From a bacterium (lineage in GTDB: Bacteria; Patescibacteria; Dojkabacteria; SC72), in assembly GCA_029553845.1 (NCBI GenBank), contig JAKPKF010000320.1:1-14325 (forward strand): DNA of 14,325 bases, read 5' to 3'. Each line of letters opens with the position of its first letter. The stretch's first letter is position 1. The translations under genes were made by a program, and so were the position numbers. A model generated the notes under the pieces. It was given only the letters and a program-made list of their open reading frames with translations. It did no database searches and had not been told where the DNA came from. Positions 1-10,200 of this stretch are shown here, piece after piece.

Positions 1-748
1 TACAAGTATTACCCCCCTGATTATGTATCCACCTATTCCCGCCCAAATAATAACTGTCCCCTGCATCAATTATGCCAGAAGTACTATTGCTTCCATCTTT
101 AGGTACTGTCAATCTATCCCTCAGCGTAGACTTCCCATACATATTCAGTGTAGCAGGTGCAGAGGCGGTACCGATGGAGAGGGAGCCGCTAATTGTAGCA
201 TTTTTACCTAATGTTAAATGTTCAGTGATATTGCTTGAGCCATTTACTTGTAATCTTTTACCAGTTGTATTTACATCACCACCATATACAGCGGGCATTC
301 CAAGGTTAAGGCATCCATATTTGTCAATTGTTACTTTATTTGATGTATTATAATCACCAGCCATAAATTCAAGCTGATTATCATAACCTTGAGGACCTAA
401 TCTCCTGTAGCCTATTCTACCGCCATATGTTGGATAAGCATCAGATGAACCTACAAATCGTATATACCCAGCCTTACCATTGTGAGCAACATTAGCCCCA
501 GCTACATCTAATTCAATCATATTGCTTTCAGTCGCATCTTGTATATCCACCTCTATTGTTTTCTGAGCCTTTACAGGCTTTTCAATAGTGACCGTTGTAC
601 CGTCGTCAGTGATGTTGCTATTGGTCACCCCGCCAGTTGTAGCCTTTAAGATTCTGTTTGAGCTTAATTCTGAATCATTAGTAGCAATCTTATTTGCTCC
701 TATGCCTAATCTATTTTCTGTTACAACTTTTATCATTTCATTATTCAT
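1..748 (-). CDS. Tail-fibre/tail-spike-like virion protein, C-terminus off the left edge
   Basis: An open frame of 249 codons starts at the ATG at 748 and has no stop before the window ends, so only the N-terminal part is seen. The start follows a good ribosome site (AAGGAG, five bases upstream). The protein is rich in Gly, Thr, Asn and Ser with short beta-strand-like repeats. Around residues 39-56 it reads TGGVTNSNITDDGTTVTI, a phrasing common in phage fibre proteins. Residues about 155-220 alternate short hydrophobic strands with Gly/Asn turns, as in fibre shafts. No signal peptide or enzymatic motif is visible. From known families this would be a receptor-binding or fibre-shaft protein; its exact place in the tail is inferred. 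Parts of the gene (about 133-190 and 589-642) are clearly richer in G+C than its neighbours, suggesting mosaic exchange. It is separated from the upstream gene by a hairpin. Confidence 0.75.
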   Translation of the reverse strand, partial: MNNEMIKVVTENRLGIGANKIATNDSELSSNRILKATTGGVTNSNITDDGTTVTIEKPVKAQKTIEVDIQDATESNMIELDVAGANVAHNGKAGYIRFVGSSDAYPTYGGRIGYRRLGPQGYDNQLEFMAGDYNTSNKVTIDKYGCLNLGMPAVYGGDVNTTGKRLQVNGSSNITEHLTLGKNATISGSLSIGTASAPATLNMYGKSTLRDRLTVPKDGSNSTSGIIDAGDSYYLGGNRWIHNQGGNTC

Positions 749-762
749 AATATCTCCTTGAG

Positions 763-793
763 AATACCCCCCACTATTACAGTGGGGGTTATT
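763..793 (-). terminator. Strong intergenic hairpin, possible terminator or processing site
   Basis: The only intergenic gap of any size (749-799) contains a near-perfect inverted repeat. An 8-bp GC-rich stem (CCCCCACT/AGTGGGGG) has a 5-base loop, then one mismatch, then four more A-T pairs. Read on the coding (minus) strand it is followed by TATTCTC rather than a clean T-run, so a classical intrinsic terminator is doubtful. Read on the plus strand it is followed by TTATTAAATTGTT, also only a weak T-tract. It lies between the stop of the 67-residue gene and the ribosome site of the fibre gene. That position suits partial termination, RNA processing or mRNA 3'-end protection between the cargo and fibre modules. 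The structure is certain; its function is inferred. Confidence 0.5.
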
Positions 794-799
794 AAATTG

Positions 800-1003
800 T
801 TAATAGCCACCGTACATCTCATGGTTAGCCATTTGTTCTTCTGCCATCTGATCACCGCCACCTTGCTGACGTTCAGCAAGAGCTGTTAATTGTTCCATGA
901 ACGCATTAAGATCTTCTTCATTCATTTGATAAATCATCTGAATAATAGCTAAGATCTCCCTCGCATTCTGTTCAATAAACCGCTGTAGATATTGTTGGTC
1001 CAT
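800..1003 (-). CDS. Small helical protein with Gln/Gly/Met-rich tail, unknown function
   Basis: A 67-residue frame begins at an ATG preceded by GGAGG (AAGGAGGACCAA-ATG). Its first 32 bases overlap the end of the 87-residue gene in another frame, so the two are probably translationally coupled. Residues 1-46 look like two amphipathic helices (FIEQNAREILAIIQMIYQMN, then a helix ending LTALAERQQ). After a GGG linker, the tail is rich in Gln, Glu and Met and ends MYGGY. There is no signal peptide, membrane segment or metal site. The position just before the fibre gene suggests a minor virion or assembly factor, but I do not recognise a family. The overlap and strong ribosome site make it very likely to be a real gene. 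Confidence 0.75.
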   Translation of the reverse strand: MDQQYLQRFIEQNAREILAIIQMIYQMNEEDLNAFMEQLTALAERQQGGGDQMAEEQMANHEMYGGY

Positions 1004-1235
1004 TTGGTCCTCCTTCGTATATTTCTTTATTTACATAGAAGTATGCTTGTAAGCATAACTCCTCGATAAAGTTCTGTATCATTAGTGGGCTACAATCATA
1101 GAATGCCAGTTCAACACTGAACTTCACTATGACCTCATCCCTTAGTTTAATAGGGTCGGTACCCACCATAATTCTATTATGTATATATAAAAACACTTCG
1201 TTAATATGCTGTTGATGTTTCTTGTTAATACTCAT
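972..1235 (-). CDS. Small protein of unknown function
   Basis: This 87-residue frame starts one base after the TAG stop of the 1015-residue gene. Its ribosome site (AAGGAAGA) lies inside the last codons of that gene, a typical coupled arrangement. The protein is probably a compact alpha/beta or helical fold. A His/Lys-rich start is followed by two hydrophobic stretches (INEVFLYIHNRI, and FSVELAFYDC leading to LMIQNFIEELCLQAYFYV), with two cysteines about 20 residues apart. The C-terminus (YEGGPNGPTISTAVY) looks disordered and also encodes the ribosome site and start of the next gene. No signal peptide or clear transmembrane helix is seen. I do not recognise the family; a minor structural or assembly role is inferred only from location. 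Confidence 0.75.
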   Translation of the reverse strand: MSINKKHQQHINEVFLYIHNRIMVGTDPIKLRDEVIVKFSVELAFYDCSPLMIQNFIEELCLQAYFYVNKEIYEGGPNGPTISTAVY

Positions 1236-1236
1236 A

Positions 1237-4200
1237 CTATCTTCCTTTATGTCGTTTTAATGCACCACCATAATTAACATAGTTCTTTACTGCACGTGAT
1301 GCATCTGCAGCAAAACCTTGACCATACATTCTTCCAAGTCTTGGTAATGCTGATGTATATCTGTATGCTTGATTAGTCTGATATTCATGTTGATAGGGTT
1401 GATTATACTTATACTCTGGTCTCTTTAACTCACGTTCTGACCATATGTGTAATCCTAATGTTGAGACTATTGTACTTACTGCTGTATCAGCTCTAAACTT
1501 CCAGGTAGCTGCTGGGTCATTAGGAGCACTAAACATTGTCATAGTGTATAGTTTCTGTGCCATATGGATAGGATCTAAAGCAAGGAATGTTCCTAAGCTT
1601 CTACTATGCTCATAGCCCATTTGTTGCAAGTCTCTAATAGCTTCATATCCTACTCTTTCGGTAGTGGTAGGAGTATCAATAAAGCTCATGAATGCTTTTG
1701 GTATATTAAATATCATGAGATTAGTTGCTTCTAATTCCTGAATTGACTTATCCGCCATAAGCATGAGTCTTGGATTAGAGGTAGTATGTAACCCTGCTAC
1801 GAACTGTAATGTTTCATTCTTAAGTATTTGATAATCTTCATCTGACATAGGAGTATTATTAAATGCTTTCATTGTTAAGAATGCTACCCATTTAGGCATG
1901 ATATCAAGCTCTTCATATGGATTTAATGCTGTCTCTATACCCATATTAATCTTAGGAAATTCTTCTGTTTCACTAAAGTATGTTCGTTTAACTATCTCAT
2001 AAGTTGATAATCCTATTCCAAATGCTAATGCAGCAAGCTTACCAGCATCTCTCACTTTATCACTCACACCTTTTTCAGACTCATATGGATTTTTAAGTCC
2101 CATACCAATCTTATATGCTTCATCACCAAAAGCATGAGTAAAGTTTTTCATTGTAACGAATCCAGCATGACGGAATGTATAAGCCCACTTTAATCCAAGT
2201 CCAAGTAATAATTCAGTTGCAGTCTCAGCATTCTCATACATTGCGTGCATAGCAAATGGTCTATTCTCTGATGAGAAGTTACCTAATGCTCCTGCCATAT
2301 CATGGAATGAATCACGTACTATATCCTTAATAGCATTTTTATCGTTTAGGAAAGCATTTAAGGCATCTCCTTCGAGCCCTCTAAGCTCAGCTTGATCTTG
2401 TACCCTATTAAAGATTACACCTGCTATAGTTTTACGCATATTGTCTTCTGAACCACCCATAGTCATTATTCTATGCCATGATTCAAATACATAGCCAAGA
2501 CCCATTCCCTCAGAAACAAAGTCATTAGATTTATGTACAGCATTCATTACTCTATCAGTTAGCTTCTCTTTAGTAGATTCATACTCTTTATTCTTATCAA
2601 CCCATTCACCTACCATACCAACTGATAATAGTTCTTGATCAGTTAATGCTTCTATGTTAGCAGCGAAGTTATGATATGGATCAGACTTATTCTTTAACGA
2701 TGAACGATAATCTGTCATACCCATCTCTTTACCAAGTCTCCAGTATATATTAAGATTACCTGCTAATACATTCTTGAATGCGCTACCTGGATATGATAGT
2801 ATCCATGTTGGCATAATACTTGAGATAGAGAATATATCACGTGCAGCTTTCAATGTTTTAGTCTTATGAGCAGCACGTTCAGCAATGTAAGCAGACTGTA
2901 ATACTTGAGTCTTAATAGTCTCTCTTGCGCTATTAGAGAACCAATCATCAGTCTCTTGTACAGCTGAGTTAATGTATGAGTAATAGAAGAAGTTACTATA
3001 CTCATTTAAAAAGAGTACAGTACCCATTACATTATCGGTGAGAGCATCCATAAAGTTACCATTAGTTAAGTCATCATCACCTGAGTATGCTTGCTTATAT
3101 CCAAAGTTACGTGCTCCAAATGTTGAACCCATGATATCCTCACTACCTTGAAGTATATAAGCTCCCATTCCCTCACTATTAACATATGGTATATATCCTT
3201 CTCTTGGTACAAAGTTCTGCAACTTAGAATTAAGAGCTTTAAGCATATCAATTTCTTTAGTATAGCCCAACCTATGAGCTGTTTCTTCGACTGTTTCTAT
3301 TCTCTCAAGCATATGTGCCACCTTGTCTCTTGTCTCACGTATAAACGCCAGATATGAGCCTTGTGGAGCTTGTTCTAATGTAGCATGAGGATCGAACTTA
3401 TTATCAGCATCATATACATCTTCACCATTGATTCGTCTGAATGGTTCAACAAAAGTTGTCTTCATAATGTGCATGATATCTGCAGCTTGTTCTTCTGATT
3501 CAATATGAAGATCTATCCCTAGTTTACCTGCAAATGCTATAAATGCTTCTTCTTCTACTTGATCTCGAACAATCTGTTTATTCCACGTACCATCAAAGAA
3601 TACAGCAAGCTTATTAACTGTTTCAACATCAGCTAAGCCAGGATACTTCTTCTCAATAGCACCAGCTGCTTTAGGTAATAACTCTCTTGCTCTATTTAAT
3701 ATATCTCTTGATCTTGAATTACCAAATTCTTTATTGGTTTCCTTTATATAGAACGCCTCATTAGCTGGAGCATACATTCTGATAGCATCAGTCTTCACTC
3801 CAAAGATATCGAACTTACTACCACGTGTTAAGTCAATGCCGAACATAGATGTTACTCTACCCCATATAGATTCAGGTAGTACATCTAATTTCTCCATTCG
3901 TTTAGCCTTCTCAAATACTTTATATATTCTTTCAGACTCTTCAAAGACTGTCATAGCTTCTATTGGATCATTCATATATAAATATGCCTGTTCAGCATAC
4001 TTGTCCAGCATATCATAGAATATTCTCTTTCTCTCACCTGTCATACGTTCGATAGCATGCTCAATAGACTCTCTATTAAGCTCTGTTACTTCTCCAGTAT
4101 GTCCTGTAACATTAGCTATCACGTCTGCTGCAGCTCTTAATGCTCGATCTGTATCAAGGTTTCTTATTTTAGGACCATTAGCAAGAGACATAGTCAATGC

Positions 4201-4284
4201 TTTAAATACATCGTCAGTATACTGCTCAAGATCTTCCATCTTCTTTATCTCTTGTGGTACAGTTAAATCACATACTTTACTCAT
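1237..4284 (-). CDS. Large helical virion-type protein, probable ejected cargo partner of the RNA polymerase
   Basis: This is a 1015-residue protein of unknown function, taking the ATG at 4284 as start. That ATG follows a run of six G three bases upstream, while the in-frame ATG at 4299 (five residues longer) has no ribosome site. The gene starts just after the giant polymerase gene stops. The chain is mostly charged amphipathic helix, with no enzymatic motif I can identify. A hydrophobic, Pro/Trp-containing stretch lies at about residues 491-518 (MPTWILSYPGSAFKNVLAGN) and a Gly/Ala-rich, membrane-compatible helix at about 749-768 (KLAALAFGIGLSTYEIVKRT). The last 60 residues are rich in Tyr, Gln, Asn and Arg and end basic (ALKRHKGR), which might bind nucleic acid. 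In crAss-like phages, large helical proteins encoded beside the virion polymerase are packaged in the tail or capsid and ejected; that role is inferred here from position and character. The middle part faintly recalls large polyvalent-protein modules, but I would not assign one. Confidence 0.85.
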   Translation of the reverse strand: MSKVCDLTVPQEIKKMEDLEQYTDDVFKALTMSLANGPKIRNLDTDRALRAAADVIANVTGHTGEVTELNRESIEHAIERMTGERKRIFYDMLDKYAEQAYLYMNDPIEAMTVFEESERIYKVFEKAKRMEKLDVLPESIWGRVTSMFGIDLTRGSKFDIFGVKTDAIRMYAPANEAFYIKETNKEFGNSRSRDILNRARELLPKAAGAIEKKYPGLADVETVNKLAVFFDGTWNKQIVRDQVEEEAFIAFAGKLGIDLHIESEEQAADIMHIMKTTFVEPFRRINGEDVYDADNKFDPHATLEQAPQGSYLAFIRETRDKVAHMLERIETVEETAHRLGYTKEIDMLKALNSKLQNFVPREGYIPYVNSEGMGAYILQGSEDIMGSTFGARNFGYKQAYSGDDDLTNGNFMDALTDNVMGTVLFLNEYSNFFYYSYINSAVQETDDWFSNSARETIKTQVLQSAYIAERAAHKTKTLKAARDIFSISSIMPTWILSYPGSAFKNVLAGNLNIYWRLGKEMGMTDYRSSLKNKSDPYHNFAANIEALTDQELLSVGMVGEWVDKNKEYESTKEKLTDRVMNAVHKSNDFVSEGMGLGYVFESWHRIMTMGGSEDNMRKTIAGVIFNRVQDQAELRGLEGDALNAFLNDKNAIKDIVRDSFHDMAGALGNFSSENRPFAMHAMYENAETATELLLGLGLKWAYTFRHAGFVTMKNFTHAFGDEAYKIGMGLKNPYESEKGVSDKVRDAGKLAALAFGIGLSTYEIVKRTYFSETEEFPKINMGIETALNPYEELDIMPKWVAFLTMKAFNNTPMSDEDYQILKNETLQFVAGLHTTSNPRLMLMADKSIQELEATNLMIFNIPKAFMSFIDTPTTTERVGYEAIRDLQQMGYEHSRSLGTFLALDPIHMAQKLYTMTMFSAPNDPAATWKFRADTAVSTIVSTLGLHIWSERELKRPEYKYNQPYQHEYQTNQAYRYTSALPRLGRMYGQGFAADASRAVKNYVNYGGALKRHKGR

Positions 4285-4287
4285 TTG

Positions 4288-4293
4288 CCCCCC
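4288..4293 (-). promoter_or_regulatory. G-run ribosome site that decides the start of the 1015-residue gene
   Basis: A GGGGGG run sits three bases before the ATG at 4284 and can pair with the anti-Shine-Dalgarno CCUCC using one G-U wobble. It overlaps the TAG stop of the polymerase gene (4293-4295). The earlier in-frame ATG at 4299 is preceded by an A-rich stretch (ACAAAACAATAGA) with no such site. The arrangement suggests that ribosomes finishing the polymerase restart at once on this gene. Confidence 0.6.
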
Positions 4294-7200
4294 TAACATT
4301 CTATTGTTTTGTTGATTTGAGTAACACCTAATGGCAGTACACTACGCTCATTAAAATAATTTATTTTTGAATTTACTTCCTCTTGACTAAACATATTAAA
4401 ACCATGTTCATTATAGTTGCCATTATTGTCAAGCACAGATTTCAAATAATTAATATTACTTGATGTTAAACTTAAAGCATTTAGCTCAGCATACTGTGAA
4501 CTTGTATGAGTCAATGATTTTATCAACGACATATTAACAGCTCGTAATAAACTCTTCTGAGTCTCTGAAGCATCACTCATAGCCTCAACCATCTTATGTG
4601 TCAGGGTGTCAAAAGAGATACTTTTACCGTTCTTATCAACTAAGTAATATGATTGTTCAACTGGAACACTTTCAGCGTCATTAGGGGCTATAATTAGACG
4701 TTCAGGGACCTCTAATATGTTGTGCATTACCTTGCTTGATACATTGATATCCATCTTAGTTAGTAAATTAGAAATGTTCTCACGATCTACAGATGCTCCT
4801 ATTCCTATATCAGTTGATAGAAGAATATCTGACATATAGTCAACAAGACCATTAAAATGTTGTATATTAGAATTAAGAAGTATTTCACTCTTCTTCATTA
4901 CATCAGCTACCTTACTCAAGGCATCATGTCTAATATCTTTGAAATTGTTTCTAAACATATCATGGATCTTCTGAGTATTTTCTAAATTAGTATGGAACAC
5001 ACCAAACTCTTTTGACATCTCATAGAGTGCAATAGACTGAGGGAACTTCTTAGCATATTCAGTATGTAATTTTTCAGGGAAGTTCTCACCTAATCTCTTT
5101 AGCTCATGAGGTCTTGAAGCCATACCTTCTCTCTGTCCATCAGGAGCTTCAATACTAAGTACTGCTCTGAATGTAGGAGGTAACATCTCTCGATTTTTAG
5201 CATACTTAGAAGACATATGAGATATATCCTTTAACTCTTCTAACGTTACAGTTGAACCACTTCGATCAATCAACTCACTTATCTTTTTCATATCACGTAA
5301 AGTATCATCATACTCTGCTCCAAACTTTTTCATAATACTACTCATCATCTTCTTAGCAGCAGTATGATGAGTATTTGCTACAGTTACTTGATTACTGGCT
5401 GATTCATTAACAGAAGCAATTGATGATCTCATGGCTTCTCCGAGATTTTGTGTTTGGAAATCCCCTATTGCTTTTAAAATTCTATCTTCAATATCCTCTC
5501 CAAATCCTAAATCACCAGCATGTCTTTTTGGAATAGTCAATATAGATGGGGTTACTTCAAGCTTGCCGTTATTAATCCATACAGCAGATGTGTCAAAATT
5601 TCCAGCAAGAAATAGTTCTCTTTGACTTGACATTACATCTGTTATTATGTTGTCTTTATTACTATCTATTTCAAGTAATGCTTTAACAAGACCTGCACTT
5701 GGGTTACTTGTAAACGCTGAACTAATCTGATCGAATATATTATTCGCTGAACCTAACCTAATATCATCTTCAATAATATTTGAAGAAAACTTTGTGTTAC
5801 CCCCTCTCTTTAGAAATTCTTTTAATTCATTACGGGCTGTATGATATGAGGGGACCCTATTATCCCTACGAAGAGTCTCTCTAACATTCTTTTTAAGTAA
5901 TTCAGCACTACTTTTTGAATCAGCTAAAGCATAGGATACTAATGATACTCCGATCTGATTCTTACTTTTATCAACTAATGCTACCATATATGATTCATTT
6001 ATTGAATCAAGTTTAAATGTTTGGAATCCAAGTGAGTGTCCAAGATCCTCGAACCCCATATGAGGAGTTAATCCTGAAGATATAGTATCTTTATCAATAA
6101 GAAGCTCTTGCCCTTTCACCATCTTAAACGTTGAGTATCGATGAGTTGCTAATGGAGTATGCTTGAAATTCTTTGAGTATGTTTTATATAACTGTTTAAT
6201 ATTTTTATTGAGCTCTAAAAGTCCTGAATCTCCATGTTCATCAGCGTCTTCCATAATCTGAGTTGTAACATATTCAGTGTTTCGTGCAAGCATAGCAGAG
6301 TTCGCTGCTTGAGTCTGGAACATACTCTTTATTAGAGTTGCACCAAGCTGTAATGTATCAGACTGTGCTGTATATGGTCCAGGATCAGAAGCATGTAACA
6401 TGTTACCCATTACGTCAGCTTTCTTCATTTGGATAATCTTCTCTGTATATGTTGATATCCTCTCAAGTAATGAATTAGGTCTAACATAGTCAGCACCCAT
6501 AAGAGTATTAAGACCTTTGTTTACTGCATCCATTAAGTTCTTCTTATTTACTTGAAGAATCATACCTTGATCACCGTCATAGTCTGATCCTTTTTGCCAT
6601 GCAGCATGTGAATCAATAAAGAACTGTCTTCCATTTCCTTTATTTAAAACTTCTTTAATAGGCAGTGCAAGCAAGTGAGTAATAGAGTCAGAAGGAGTTC
6701 TACTTAATACAGACATGTATATAGGCTTAGCATTAGGATTACTTAATTCTGATCCTTCAAGCTTTATTAATAATCCAACTTTTTCATTAGCTAAGAAGTC
6801 CATAATACTACGCATCTCTTGTTCAGAAGGAGTAAAGTTATTATTTAAGTTTACTATGTTTGCAGCGAGACCAACTAAATGACTATTCTCTGGCTGATTA
6901 AGAAGTGTAGCATATTCTTGTTTAGTATTTAACATTAAGATTGAATCTGCTAACGACTCTATTGTTACTGCTATCTGTCCTTTCATTTTAGTATCACTAT
7001 TCATAGTAACATTATTTAGTTCAGGTAGATCATCAAAGTTAAATAATAATGAATTACTTCTGCCAATAGGTTGGGCAAGTGCTTCAGATCCTATTATTGA
7101 ATATATTCCTTCAATAGCAGGTTTATCAGCTTGTGCTTTAGTCATGTTAATAACTTCAGCCATAGATGTATTAGGATCAATTAATCCTTTAGCATATGTT

Positions 7201-10200
7201 TCTCTAACATTATTGATATATGATTCTGTATCAAAAGGATTACCAGCAACTTGAAATGGATTCATCACTACCTGTTCAGGATATGCAGTACGATCTAATG
7301 CTCCTTGCTTAGCAACAGCGTGTAGTCTTAATGACCTAAATACGCCTTGCCTGATCTCATCACTATACTGAGATAAATCAACAGTGAATCCAACGTGATT
7401 AACATCATTAATAACAATTCTTTCACCAAGATATTGATTCCCACTAAGAGCATTAATTATAGATAAGGTTTGTTTATTGGTTAATTTTAAGTTATCAGTA
7501 TATATTCTGATAGTGTTGTCATCTATCTGAGGATCTACCTCAAGTGAGTTCTTGCTAAGACCTCCAAGCAATCCACTAATTCCAGATATCTTAGTAGCAT
7601 TATGTCCAGGTAGTCCCATCATATACCCTATTCGAGCACTCATTCGCGGTGATATTTTTACTGAACCATCACCATGTCGAGGACCAATAGATCTATTCGT
7701 ATCAGCTTCAACATATTCAATTTTAAGATCAGAAAACTCTCTTGCCATTGCTTGAACAAAGTTCTCATCTGGAATATAGTCTGTGAACATCGCATTCACA
7801 CGTTTAACAGCATCATAATCAGGATTAGCTACTAATAGTCCATCCATTGCTGCAGTTGCTAAAAGACGTGCTTCTTTGGACTGTGGAGTATTCTTTTCAT
7901 CTCTTTTAATATATTTATAAAATTTTTCTGAAGTAACTTCTTTGGTGCTAAATGACCTAAACACTTCGTCACGTTGACCATACTTATCAGGACTCAATCT
8001 GTTTGCGGGGGCCATAGCATTGTTAAGCCGATCAATAAATGATTGAATATAACCATAAGCTGCTGAGCCCTCAACATAGTGATTTTGAGCATCAATAACT
8101 GCCCCAATTATTTGATAAAATGGCACCGAGTCAGGAGTCTCAATAGAGTCTTTAACAAGTTTTTGTAAATTCTCTATAGGATTTTTGTCTATATTTTTTA
8201 ACATTCTTTCAGCAGCTCTAACAAAGGTTATCACTTCTGGTGGTTGTTGATTCTGTGGCAGACTATTTGAGGCTTTTATTACTGTATTAAGCATAGCGGA
8301 ACCCGTAATCTCATCCACCCCAGATATAGATGATTCTGTTTGACCAAAATTATCGAGTACCATATGATTAATATTATTTAAAATTGAGTTAATATTATCC
8401 GCCATTGTTTCATGGATGTTTTTTATTTGATCAGGTTCATTAGCATCACCTGTTGCAGGATAAGAATACTTTTCAAGAGCTGTTCTTGCTCCTTCAGCAA
8501 GTTCTATTATGTCCGCATCCATAAAGTAAGGTGGAATAATTTGCTCAGCAAATTTATGCAGTACTTCATCTATCCCCCTCTCTATGGCTGGACCTCTATC
8601 TCCCCAATGGTTTACCATTCTGCGGAATGCAGGAGCATATGTAGGGTCATCTATGTTTATGCTATATCGAGATTGAATAATAGGTCTTAAATCATTCCAT
8701 ACTGTAGCAAAATCTCTGTCTGATATTCTGTCTGAATAACTAAGATTACGATTATTGAATATGCTGTGAAGTAAGTTATCGACATCAGCATATTCAGCAG
8801 GAGTAAAATTAAGATTGCGAAAGTCATTAACTAATTCACGTTGTTCAGCTCCATATACTGCTGCTTCCGCAGGTCTTTTGTTTACTGTTCTTGCATCCAT
8901 TCCAGTGATAGATAACATTTCAGATCCATTAGTAGCGAATACATGAGTTAAATGCTCTGTAAACTTCTCGTATGAATCTCTGTCAATTGTCTTGACAGCC
9001 ATCGCACCATTCTCACGAACTCTATATACTCCAAGAGTTAGGTCAAATAAACTTTTTATTGAGAACTGATTAAAGATTTCCTCAGATCCAGGAGTAAAAA
9101 AAATACCTAATCTTGTAGCAAGATCTTGCCTAAATAAATTCCATAGATTATTATATCCCCCTTCATCAAGCCTGCCTATAGCAGTGTAAGTTCTATCATA
9201 TTCACCACGAATCTCTGCTAATGCTGCAATAAGATTATCTCTATTAACAATTGTAGTATTATTTATTAATAGATCTCTATATGCACGTGTATACGCCTGA
9301 ATCTTCTTGGGGTCAGTAGACTGATCTCCTGTTACCTTGAAGAACATGCCTCCCATTGATGCTGTACCTGAAGCAGGTAATCTTGCAAAACCTTGCTCGT
9401 TAAGAAGCCTGGTAACTGATTCTTTTTGAGCCTCAGTCATATTATTAGATTCTTCTAAACTAATCGTCATCATGCTTTCAGACTGTGTTACTTTACCAGT
9501 CTTATTGATTGCAGCCAGCGCTGTCAAATATGCTTTATCTGTACTACTAAACTTAACCTGGAGAGTTCTCATGATAGAGTTCTCCTGATACTGATGTACC
9601 AACAAATAGTTTATTAAATCATCGTTTCTTAATTCAGACCTTCCCTTTAAAGTAAGGTATCTCCCAACTATCTCTCGGGAAGTATCAATGTCATACCCTG
9701 TTGCTATTGCCATACGTGCAACGTTAATAGCTCCATGTACTTGTTTAATCCTCTTGACTCCTTCATCAATAGGCATAGTCTTGTTATTTATGGTTACCGC
9801 TCCAACATGTAGTATCCTATCTGTTGTGTTAGCTTCTCTATACGAATTATGAGAATCTATTTCACTACTTGTTAATCTTGCTATCGAAGCATTTGCTATG
9901 GTTGTTAATACATCTTTATACTCTTGAACAGATAAATTATCTGGCATATAAATATTTATTTCATCGTTATCAGCACCAGAGTTAGGAGTGAAGTCAACTC
10001 TAATATTATGTCCTATGAGAAGACTGTTAAGCCTATCGTTAATAGCTTGAGTCTCTTTAACATTTAATCCATCAGCTAACTTATTGATATAAGTACCAAC
10101 ATATCCTCTCATCATTTCAGTTGTTAATGCTGAGCTCTTATCTGGATCATCAAGAATCAATGTTACAATATTACGGTTAAGATCTAATTCTCTTGTATGA

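Noticed and set aside
23..353. Small plus-strand frames at the left end
   Set aside because: They lie opposite the fibre gene and read as Cys/Pro/Ser-rich or low-quality protein. They lack good ribosome sites and are shadows of the minus-strand gene.
1800..2820. Assignment of the 1015-residue protein to a large polyvalent-protein module
   Set aside because: The pattern (hydrophobic PGSAF-KN stretch, then an FESWHR helix, then a FSSENRPF segment) is only faintly similar and I cannot verify it without a profile search.
8412..8690. A 92-codon plus-strand frame
   Set aside because: It lies inside the polymerase gene on the opposite strand and encodes a Cys/Ile/Tyr-rich sequence typical of an antisense shadow.
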